From the NCBI GenBank assembly GCA_003116995.1, contig BDSL01000106.1, positions 186,001 through 250,000 on the forward strand: 64,000 nt of DNA, given 5' to 3'. The notes below the pieces were generated by a model. It was not told the origin of the DNA and did not search any database. It saw nothing but the letters and a program-made list of their open reading frames with translations. The position numbers and the translations under genes are program-made. Every line of letters starts with the position of its first letter. Position 1 is the first letter of the stretch. Origin of the DNA: Yamagishiella unicocca. Lineage: Eukaryota; Chlorophyta; Chlorophyceae; Chlamydomonadales; Volvocaceae. This document shows, piece after piece, positions 46,485 through 58,876 of the stretch.

Positions 46485-48315
46485 ATGCGGGCACAAATTA
46501 TGCAGCAGCACTTAGTGCGGCCGTGTCGGCCATGCCGAGCGATGATGCCATTCAGGCCTTTGAAGCAGGTGACTTCTGCGCCTTCCTTGGTAGTGAGCTC
46601 GCCCGCACGAGGAGCAGTCGCTTGTCGCGCCTTGGAGTTCTATATGGTGGAGAAGCTTTCCGCTGCGGAGTCTACGTTCAAGGAGCTGCAAATGAAAATG
46701 GCGGATCCAGAGGTTGCTGCCAATTCGGGCGAGTTTCAGAAGGTCGCCAAGGCGGCTGCGGACTTGGAGGAGACCGTTAACACGTATCGTACCTACAAGG
46801 ACACAGAGCAGCAACTTCTGGACGCGCAAGTTTATTTAAAGGAGGAGGCCTCAAGCGACCCAGAAATGGCAGAATTCGCGCGAGCAGAGATTGCGGAGCT
46901 GGAGGCATCGCTGTCGCAGCTGCAAGATAAACTCCGGTTACAACTAGTCCCCAGGGATCCGCTTGACGATCGCAATATCATGCTGGAGATTCGTGCGGGA
47001 GCTGGTGGGGACGAAGCCTCAATATGGGCTGGTGACATGATGCGCATGTATCAGCGGTACGCCAACAAGCAGGGATGGAAGGCTACGCTAGCTAGTTCCA
47101 CCCAGGGCGAGTCGGGTGGCTTCAAGGAGATCATCCTGCAGATTTCTGGCACAAGCGTGTACTCCAAGTTGAAGTGGGAGGCTGGTGTGCACCGTGTGCA
47201 ACGTGTACCCGCCACTGAGGCCGCCGGCAGGGTGCATACCTCCACCGCCACTGTGGCGATCATGCCGGAAGTGGAGGACGTGGACGTGCAGATAAACCCC
47301 AACGACATCGAAGTCAAATTTGCACGGGCCAGCGGCGCAGGAGGCCAGGTGGGTCGTGAGTGCCTTCCATGGGATTTTATGGTACAAGCCATAGGTTTGC
47401 ATATTGAACGGGGTGGCCCGATTGGGATCATACCGACCTAGGAAGCACGCGGCATCATGTAAGAGTGTCCTACTCCCGTACACAATTTCCTTGTAACGTA
47501 GTGTGAGGCGATAGAATGACTATAATTGGGGTAAATGTGGAGGCATATCGTGGCCATACGGCATCTCGAAGGAGGCCTGCACAACGTGTACGGAGGCACG
47601 TTTTCTGCGGCCGTTGTAGCGAGCAAACAAATGCAGTGTTCGTCGTGCAAGTATGTTGTTATGTGCGCTTTTCGCTGGCTGTTATTGTAGATACCGATGC
47701 CCTAAATGATACAGTTGCTACCTTCCTTAAAAGGGGCAGGGGCGTCCATGGTGACCACGGCGTATGGCACAGTGCTTCAAGTACTGTTGCAAAGGAAAAG
47801 CCGGTCGATTGGGAGTGCTGTGCCTTCATAACCCCTTCGCTTCTAGAACCCCTCGTAAACCAGCCTGCAAGAGGTCACCCTGGCTCCAAACGCCTATAAC
47901 CACCATCGCCTCCGTTGGTTCGTACGTACAGAACGTGAACAAGGTGGAGACGGCGGTGGACCTGGTGCACAAGCCCACCGGCATACGCGTCTTTTGCCAG
48001 GAAGAGCGCACTCAGGCTTCAAATAAGGAGCGCGCCTTCCAAATTCTGCGTGCCAAGCTTTATGAGCTGGAGATACAACGGCAGCAGTCTGAGATTTATG
48101 CCGCTCGCAAGAGCCAGGTGGGCACCGGTGACCGTTCAGAGAAGATCAAGACCTACAACTACAAGGACAGCCGTGTATCAGATCACCGGATCAAGACTAA
48201 CTTCGACTTGACCAGTATTATGGAGGGTGACCTGGAAGATACGCTGCAGGCTATGATTTCCGCGGACCAGCAGGAGAAGCTGAAAGAGCTTGCAGAGTCA
48301 GTCATGGCTGCTTAA
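46485..48315 (+). CDS. APG3: chloroplast peptide chain release factor 1
   Basis: Two exons, 46485-47348 and 47932-48315, give 415 residues. Exon 1 begins with a basic, Pro/Arg/Ser-rich transit-like sequence and continues as class I bacterial-type release factor: [18 protein letters not shown], the codon-recognition PAT tripeptide in [18 protein letters not shown], and the catalytic GGQ exactly at the exon end (ASGAGGQ). Exon 2 continues [51 protein letters not shown] and a C-terminal helix. PAT rather than SPF marks an RF1 that reads UAA and UAG. The N-terminal extension supports organelle import, and RF1 of the APG3 type serves chloroplast translation termination. A mitochondrial form cannot be excluded. 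It is divergent from the co-chaperonin gene. Confidence 0.95.
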
Positions 48316-48793
48316 TGGCCTCCTGACGCACCCGCGTCCTTGTTGCGTGCAGTAATTTTGTTCGAGCATTACCTTGTATAACCCATATGAGAGATTGAGA
48401 GAAGCGATATTGACGATGCAGAGCTATGCGTCGAGGAGAAGGCCCGTACCTGTACGGTCGATATTGCTGTGTGACCGAGGGAATGTGTTTGCGTTCAGCT
48501 GCTAACGGTACCAAGGATGAAGGATTAGGTGCATAGCATTACAATATAGACCCTGGTTGATAGTTTCTCTTGGATAATTGCCCAGCTTCCATTTATCACA
48601 ACCACAACCGCACAGGCGCGCAAAGAGGCAGGATGGTAGCTCCATGGCAGGAGACACAATTTAGAGTAGTTGTGGAGGTGAGGTTACGAGCTGAACTTGT
48701 AAATGCGAAGCCTTGCGAGAGCATCTTCATTACGGAGGCTCCCTACCGTTGCAGTTTAAGAAAGGCAGCAAAGTCGGCAGTCGTTCAGTGACT
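48316..48793. other. intergenic region, no gene recognised
   Basis: 478 bp between the RF1 stop and the start of the next plus-strand gene. TGTAA occurs near 48698 and could end the RF1 transcript. Nothing else was recognised. Confidence 0.4.
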
Positions 48794-50025
48794 ATGACGC
48801 ACAACACGGAGAATCTTCCGCCACAGCTGCTGGGGCGGGTTACGCCGCAGGCAAGTGCATGACCAAACATCATCGGACAATGTGTCTTACGTCCATTCAT
48901 TAGCTTTGCATGCTTAGCGGTGATTCTGCCTTGCAGGTATGGGGCCTTTTCATGACGGACTTGAGCCAACTGGCGCACAACCATCCGTACCTTGCGCGGC
49001 CATCCGTCGAGTATTGTTGTGGCTGGCTGGGCGGCGCAATATGCTGTAAGTATTTGCGGGCTGGTGGCTTGCGTCGTGAGTAGTTTGGGCCGACCCACAC
49101 CCAAAAGTATCCTGGGGGGCCCAAGGCCAGCGGGGGGATCTGCCTCGCCAGGCACGCTGGGTATCTTCGACTAAAACGGCACGCGCAAACTTTGCAATTG
49201 GTGCACGGGGTTGTACTAATGCGGGTTGTATGTATACGCTGGTCGGTGGGTCCCTTGAAGATGACTTCACGATTTACCCGGAGCCACCCATACTGGGCAA
49301 GTCCACCTATGCTTACTCAGATACCACTTCCCGTATTGAAATTTCTGTGAGGACGGAGTAGATGCCTTGGTGTCCTACAGCCCTCGACTTCCTTAGACAA
49401 CGCAATGGACGCCTGGCACCAAAACCTGCAGGGCTTGTCGTCGGTTTCGGCTGCTTCGAAGGAGATAGTGGCGATTACGGTGCCTGGCTTGCACAACTGG
49501 AGGAGACGCTGCAACGCCACCGCCCAGCTTTTCATGCGGGTGGCGCTAAGTTGAGTGTGGGACGAGTCCACGGTTCATACTGGGCGCAAATTGACGTGGA
49601 TCCGATGGCCATGGCGGTCGGTGCGCCAGGTGAGGCTTTGGGGCTGGGGCACTGTCGATAGCTGAAATCGTTCGAAGTGACCAGCGATGGCCTGTGTACG
49701 TGCGATGTCAGTTTATCCCACTTCAATGGCAGCCATTTGCGCCCATAGTAATGCTTTGGAGCTGCGGCTGTGCTTTCGCACGACTATTTTCCAGGGCAGG
49801 AGCGAGCAGTACACCTCGTCTCTCGCCTTACAGTAAATAGTGGCAGCCATGCACTGTCTGCCATACCCGGGCATAAACAGTGTTTTGGGGTGACCGCTTT
49901 CTGCCTGCGCTTACCAAGTCCTCCCCTGCCCCTGCCTTCCTGCAGTGCCCACGGGCGTTCCCATGTACATTGTCGCCCCGCCCATGCCAAATGAAGCTGG
50001 TGCTACGCCTCACAAGAAGCAGTAA
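48794..50025 (+). CDS. unrecognised protein, multi-exon
   Basis: I do not recognise the family. Likely exons: 48794-48850 (start MTHNTENLPPQLLGRVTPQ), 48937-49045 (VWGLFMTDLSQLAHNHPYLA and on), 49152-49346 (containing GCMYTLVGGSLEDDFTIYPE and LGKSTYAYSDTTSRIEIS), 49381 onward (a helical, Leu/Ala-rich stretch such as SLDNAMDAWHQNLQGLSSV), an exon ending GSYWAQIDVDPMAMAVGAP near 49630, and a last exon ending at 50025 with VPMYIVAPPMPNEAGATPHK. The last two join in phase; the join after 49045 and the borders near 49540 do not resolve. The first intron appears to start with a GC donor (gcaagt). The open frames have smooth composition and good splice signals, so a gene is likely. Localisation and function are not inferable. 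Confidence 0.5.
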
Positions 50026-50413
50026 CCTTGTCAGCGATGTGCTTCGCAATGCTTATGCTTGCGTTGGCAATGCGATGAGGGCCTCTGGCACCTGTACGTA
50101 ATTCTGGGTTGCATGTCTGTTGAACTGTTATTTTATCCTTGTACGATGAGCCAAGAGGAATGGGCACGAGATTTCATTTAGAAAGGTCGCGTCATGGGTA
50201 AGCCATAGGATCATTGTGCCACCAGTTACCGTGCAAGCGGAGCAGTAGGAGCTCAAATGCTAATAACGGGATAACGGTTGGAGCACTAAACACTCGTAAC
50301 GGAACCGCCGAAGTCTGGCGCAGCAAGTATACTTCATAATCGTCTATTACTGGGGATCCTTTCAGGAATCAGCAGCCTTAAGTATCATGGTGGTGATGTG
50401 AAGATCCCATATA
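50026..50413. other. convergent intergenic region, no gene recognised
   Basis: Between the unrecognised plus-strand gene and the end of the RecQ gene. A plus-strand open frame at 50398-50616 (VKIPYITVCPFSEHDI) has no known match and overlaps the RecQ 3' side. Confidence 0.4.
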
Positions 50414-50418
50414 TTACA
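50414..50418 (-). other. TGTAA poly(A) signal for the RecQ gene
   Basis: TTACA on the plus strand, so TGTAA on the minus strand, about 256 nt after the RecQ stop codon. Motif and position only. Confidence 0.4.
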
Positions 50419-50673
50419 GTTTGCCCATTCTCTGAGCATGACATACTGGCTCGAGGGCATGGATTACCACAAAGCTGGTCATTGTGGTGCATGGGCGCGC
50501 CCTGCAGTACTGTGTATGCCCACGATGCCGACGCGGAATATATCATCGGTTGTGTCCGACGTATGCCATGTATTTTTCCGTCGACGCCACTAAGTGCCAC
50601 GATTCGGGAGTACTAAATAATACTGTAATACACCCATTATCCCAAATGACTGCGTAACGGCTATGCGCATTAC

Positions 50674-53600
50674 TCACCCGATCTCCACCTCGGGGTAAAT
50701 ACGCACGGGAGGTTTGAATGGCAACCGCCGTTTGGGCAGCGGCGGCGGCACGCTTGGTGCAGACGTGCTTTCCGTTCCTGTCAAGGCACGAACACCAGGT
50801 ACAGAGACGCCGCGCACAGACGTTGCTGGGATGGCAGTGGGCGGCACCCCCAGCTCCTGATGTTCAGCCTGTTGTTTCTGTTGCTGCACCATGGGCACCG
50901 TCGCCATGTCACCCTGGCCCCAGCCCATCGCAATGTTTGCGTCATCGCCATGCGCCTGAGAAGCGCTGGCAGGTCCAACGGAACCACTTGCCGAATCCGG
51001 TGGCTGCTGCGCAGTGCGCGACGGGGCCTTGAAAGGCCGCAGCACGCTTGGCCTGGGGCGCTTCAATTGCGGTTGCCGCACAGGGAAAGCCGTAGGCGCC
51101 GCAGCCCCGAGTATGAGGGGCATCGCTGACACGTCCATTTCGCCGCTATTGCAGGAATGCAGGTGTTCTGCCCTGCAACAGGAAGTAGCTGGTGCCTGCG
51201 TCGCTGCTTCCGACGGTGTGTGCTCAAGTAGCTGCGCTGACTGGACACCTGGCTTGCCCAGCGCTGCCTGAACGGCCACAACTCCTCCCTCCGCTGTCTG
51301 TCCCGCAGATCCTAAGCCCATCGCGCCTGCTGCGGCCAACGGCCGCTTGATGGCTGGCGGCCTCCTGACTGCTGGCAGAGGGCAATGGTCTCGAGTAGCG
51401 TCGCCTGCATTGTCGCTTTGCAGTTTGCAGGCCGGGGCGCTCCCACCGAGCTGTGCCCGCAATGAGGTGCAGTTCCTGATGCTGCCCGCCGGGCCACTCC
51501 CAGATTCGCCTGGAGCCTGCACCACCTGATACTGCTGGCCCTGTGTGGAAGCCGAATGCTGTAGGCTGTGAGGCGGGGAACTGCCGCCGTCGGGCTGCAG
51601 TGAGTAGACAGCCGCTGCCGCAGGCCTGCCGTACGTGGTAGCTCGGGACCATAAGGCACCAGACGCGCGACGCGCAGTAGACGGCTCCCCTGCGATACAC
51701 GACATAGGCAAATGCTCATTCTGCCTGAAGCACGCCGTTGCAGATACATCAATTACGCAAGTCGTGTTGCACACAGCCAGCTATGTTTGGTATGCTAGGA
51801 ATGTACGTACGGAACAGCACCAAACAGCATCCATCCCCAGCACTCCTGCAGCCTCGGTGGGGATCACATACCGGTATCTTCGTTGCCGCTGGCGCCCGCG
51901 GCCCCACTGCTGCCATCATCTTCTGGGACCACACGGATGCCCATCATGCGAGCACGCACAACCGCAGCCTTGCTGCCTTGCTCAGATTCGCGCGCCTCGA
52001 GCTGCGACAGAGCGCGCTGCACTGCCCGCGGATCAGTGCAATAGTCACATAGCTGGTCGCATGTGCGGTCGCACGGCCCCCTGGGCATCAATGTGAGGAG
52101 GATCTGGGTTACCGTACACTGGCCATGGCGCGTTTGGGCAGTGTTGATGGCATGATGAGACTCAGGGAAAGCGAACACATACAGTCCCAGCTTGCACCCC
52201 AGAGCGAAGTACTCCATGTGCGACGGCCTGTTGCCCTCCTGCCTATGTCTGTGCCTTGTCCCTTGCTCCGGACATGCCTTGAACCATGCTATCCAGACGC
52301 AAACGCCGAACACCTGGCTGGCACACACCGGTCGGTCCTCCTTAATTTTACAGGCAAGCGCTGATCACATGTACAAGCCCCCAAGCCCCCCCATGTGCCA
52401 GTCGGCCCCATCCACGCCTACCTGTCCTCCCCAAAGAACTTGAGGACGTGCTTGCGGCGACAGCCGGAGCCGTGCGCGTAGCTTGACACCTCGGCCACAG
52501 CGCCCGTACGGGTACCACGCTCCATTTTGTGGTTTGCCTGCATGTCTGACTGGCTTGCGTACATAACGGCCAGGCTGGGCTGACCATCGCGACCCGCGCG
52601 GCCGCTCTCCTGGTAGAAGCCCTCCATAGAGGAGGGCGCATTCCAGTGGACAACCCACCTGGCAGCACAGAGCGAGTGCGTGTGTTACCAAAAGGCGATT
52701 GGCAACGTTCAGAGGCGATGGCGAAAGGAAGTTTGTCGAGACGCTGCCGGGTCATGTGGATGACAGCAAGGGTTTCGGTGTTCCCAGGGCCCCAGCATGC
52801 TAACAGCCGGCAGCCACGGTAGGTAATCTTTCCCCGGACCGAACGGACACCAAGAGCTAGCCGTCTGCATCACGTGCTCGTTGTCTACCGACACAATCCC
52901 TCCGTGTGGCGTTTCACGCACCTGACGTCGGCCCGGTCGATCCCCATTCCGAAGGCGATGGTGGCAACCACCACGTTCAGGCCCCCACTGCTCCAATCCC
53001 GCTGCACACGGGTGCGCGCATCACTGGCCTTCCCGGCGTGATAGCAACCCACTTCCACGTCGCGCGCTGCCAAGGCGGACGCCAGCCAGTCGCACGTGGC
53101 GCTTTGTAGAACAGAGGGTGGGTACGAACCGCACTCATTAGCAAAAATGGTTCCATGGAATACGAAATGCTATGCAGCCATAGCGATATCAGTTGTACAT
53201 TGTGAGCAGGGCAATAATGAAGAGGTGATCACCGCGCTTCGCGTCAACGTCGGCAGCAACAGAGGGTGAACTTGGCGTTGCCCTGTAGGATGCACAGCGT
53301 TCAGGATAGCACGTTTGCAGCCCGCGAATCTCACCGCAGCCGTGCATAGATGATGCCACACTGGTCTGGGCGCTCTTCCATGAAGCGTATGAGGTCCTGT
53401 GCCGGGGGAAAAGGGCTCCGGTCAGGAGCACAACGGTGGCGACAAGGCGGTGAGTGCAGGGCAGGCTCTAGGGAGTGACCGCCACCCTACGGTGGTACCC
53501 GGTCAATCGACAACCTTCCCAACCCCCGGTATGGTATGGTTCGCCGCGCCACACGCACCTCGAGCGCCGCATTGTCGCTGCCGTCGCTGATCAGCTCCTT

Positions 53601-55534
53601 GTAACGCACCTGTTCCAGACACAAGCACACAGCAGTGTAGGCGATACCTCACACCCAACACATCGGCCAGTAGAAACGCTTGTGGTCGCTGGTTACTGCA
53701 TACGGAGATGCCGACAGCCCTACACCGGCTCCACACACAAGCCCGACGCACAGAACTCGTGCCCTGGCCGCGGCAGTGTCCCAGCCCGTCGGGGCTGCAC
53801 TTGCCCACACCTTGACGCCCAAACTATGCGACACCTTGTGCACTGCGTCCAAATGGGACTCACCTGGTAAGCGATATTGGGTCGGTTGAAAGAGCCCTTG
53901 ATCACCCGTGGGGATTGCAACCCCAGCAAAGAGATAATGTCTGCGCTGACCTTTGGCGTGCAGCTGGCCTGGGAGTGAACCAACACGGTGCGGGTGTCAA
54001 TTTAGGCACTGTCACTGGACATGACCGTCTATCGCTGCGCAGAACGATGCAAGTCGCGTGGCTGGCCTACCGCGTACCGTTAAGGCCGCCACGGGCACAG
54101 TGGGAAACTCCTGCTTAATGCACGACAGCTCCAGATATGCAGGCCTATGCAGTGGGGCATTCGGTGCACACATAAGCAAAGGGCCATGGACAGTGCCTGG
54201 CTAACCACGTGCGCATCAGAAGCAAGAGGGCATGCTTGCGTTGACAGGGCGGGAAGGTTGTCCGCGCGCGCGCTGCCAAAATGCAAGCTGGTGCGAGAGC
54301 CCGACACGAGTAATGCCAGCTAGATCTCGTCACGTGGCTATCAACGGAGTGTAGGAAGCGTCATGACGGGCGATAACCTTTTGGCCGATTCAACAGGCGG
54401 AAGAGCGCACAAATAACGATTGCAGGACATGTTTGAGCCTACCGAAAGTCATGGCCCCACTCCGACACCTGCGGTTTAGACGGCAAGGAAGAGGGTCAAG
54501 GCATTCTGTGTTGTTCCCCCCATAGCAGCAAAGTGCACTAGCAAGTGCAAATTTTCGGTTCGTGGGCACCTGGGGTTCGAGGAAGACATCCCACCAGACC
54601 GCGTTCACACATACGTTTGCAAACACGTGTTACGCGACACCCTGCGCAGGCAATTTGGGTTTTGCGTCTGGCCCCGTTCTGGTACTTGCCGTGTGCGCTT
54701 CGTCCACAGCGAATGACACCAATGTCTTGTTGGCGCAAGCTTCCTGCATGTGCGGGGCATGTGGATAAGAATTAGCAGCAAATACCACATATAATGTTGG
54801 CAAATGCAACAGAGGGAACACCCAGCGCTGAGCCCCAGACGGTAGGACCCCAGAGGAGAGGGGAGCAGGGCGGCAAGTTGCACCTTCAGACTCTCCAAAA
54901 GCTTGGGTTGACGCAAGCCCTCCGGCGTAATGTACAGGAGGCGGAGGCTCGGTTCATCGCTGACGATGTCCTTGACAATGCTCGCCTTTCTTGACTCGGA
55001 CACCTCGCAGTTCCACCTCTGTGATGCCGGAGAGGGGAAGATGCCTTGGCAAAGACACGGCGACTAATTGGCGGACTGACCCCATTTGCAGCCCCCAAAT
55101 TCCAAGCAGCACGTATAGCTGCCCCGCCGTCCCAATCTGTCGGGACACGAACCTCAGCATATATACCCCGCTCGTCGCACTTGTCCACCTGTAAAACACG
55201 TTACCGTAGACCTTCAAACTCGTCGAGTCCGTTAACCGGTACTGTTAGGCTCTTGTAATTTGCTCCCCATAACCCGCCTAACCTGGTCTTTGGCTAGCGC
55301 GATGAGCGGACAAATGACAACTGTGAAGCCAAAAGGCCTAACGTGGCATGGCAGCTGGAAACAGACGCTCTTGCCACCGCCAGTCGGCAAAATAACCAAA
55401 GAGTCTTGTCCTGATGAAGTAGCTGAGACGGCTTCTAGCTGGCCGGGGCGAAAGCTTGGGAGTCCGAAGTGCTCACGCAGGGTGCGCAAAAGTGTCGTTT
55501 CGGTGGGCACCCTGCCTCCTCCCTGAGCCTCCAT
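50674..55534 (-). CDS. RECQ5: RecQ-family DNA helicase, RecQ5-like
   Basis: Thirteen exons join in phase to 804 residues: 55534-55283, 55188-55153, 55003-54884, 54743-54690, 54468-54443, 54144-54078, 53968-53864, 53609-53559, 53396-53335, 53101-52922, 52658-52422, 52080-51872 and 51689-50674. Helicase motifs in order: motif 0 [14 protein letters not shown], Walker [14 protein letters not shown], motif Ia SPLI-like [14 protein letters not shown] with [19 protein letters not shown], motif [42 protein letters not shown], and motif [20 protein letters not shown] Zn-binding segment follows ([26 protein letters not shown]). There is no recognisable RQC winged helix or HRDC; the 340-residue C-terminus is Pro/Gln/Ser-rich and basic, as in RecQ5 forms. 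It unwinds DNA 3'-5' in recombination and replication repair in the nucleus. The intron after DEAH starts with a GC donor. Confidence 0.94.
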
Positions 55535-56005
55535 ATCCTTTATGAGGGCAGGCTACAGCTCCTTTGTCATGTGCGACGTGACCTTAGCGCGTAATGTTGT
55601 TACAACTGTTGTGCCTGTGCGCTGTCGATGAGAAGAACCTAGGGAGCGCCGGCAACCAATCGCGGCAGGGAGTAGGAAAGCCTGCTGACGCTCTAATACG
55701 TAGGCCATACAAACATATAATTGCGAGTACCGTCACTAAGAAACCGGAAAGTTCAACTTCTTCTGATGCCGTGCTGTGTGCTGCGCAATCCGTAATCCGT
55801 CAGAAAATGGTAAGTCGCCTTTGGGCAAATCTCGGGCCATATGTCAACTCAGCATACAACGTACAGGACCATCTGCTTACCTTCTGTGTTCATCTTGGTC
55901 GGTGAGGCTTCGACCATCTAAGAAGGGTTTGCTCACACGCTCAACCGTGGTTAACCGTAGTCCTGCAAGACATCATTAAGTAGGATAGCGATTGTTTTTA
56001 ATAGA
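55535..56005. promoter_or_regulatory. bidirectional promoter region of RecQ and PHYHD1-like genes
   Basis: 471 bp between the start codons of two divergent genes. It should contain both 5' UTRs. No specific motif was recognised. Confidence 0.45.
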
Positions 56006-58329
<2,324 letters not shown>

Positions 58330-58876
58330 AACCAGGAGCGCGGCCACAGGGCGGAACCGGAGCACACCATGCAGTCAGGGACTTGCATGATGTGATAGAA
58401 GCTGGCTGGCGATGTAGTTGTACATACTTAGGGCCTTCGTGGCAAACTCTGCATTTTCTGGGTTTTGGCGATCCCTGGGGGGCCAAAGGCACCCCAATGC
58501 TTTGTAAACAGACATCAAGGCGGGTTTTTCGACGTGCTGAAGGCGGACAGTAGCGTCTGTCAGGCATCTGTTTGAAACCCCTCATGTTCGTGTGGGATGA
58601 TGTTGGGGGGGGCGCGAAGCTTATGACGTGGCGAAAGTGCAGATGTACTGCAGGGGGCCTTTCCATGGCAGTATACGACGCGAATTGACCACTAAGTTCC
58701 CTGTATAGCAATTTCTGTAAATTATGTGATGTAAACGATAGCTTTGCCGGCTGCAAGAGTTCGCGGTGCACCCAATGCAGCTCAGCAGGCAAGGCAAAGG
58801 CCTCTATCATCGCGGACACGGAAGCCGATCCCGTCGTAATACTCATCAATTGTTAGCACACCATTTACATAGCTTC
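58330..58876. other. intergenic region, no gene recognised
   Basis: 547 bp between the PHYHD1-like stop and the DTW-domain start. It contains three TGTAA motifs and probably the promoter of the DTW gene. No gene recognised. Confidence 0.45.
58503..58507 (+). other. TGTAA poly(A) signal for the PHYHD1-like gene
   Basis: First TGTAA on the plus strand after the stop, 173 nt downstream. Further copies lie near 58714 and 58730. Confidence 0.45.
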
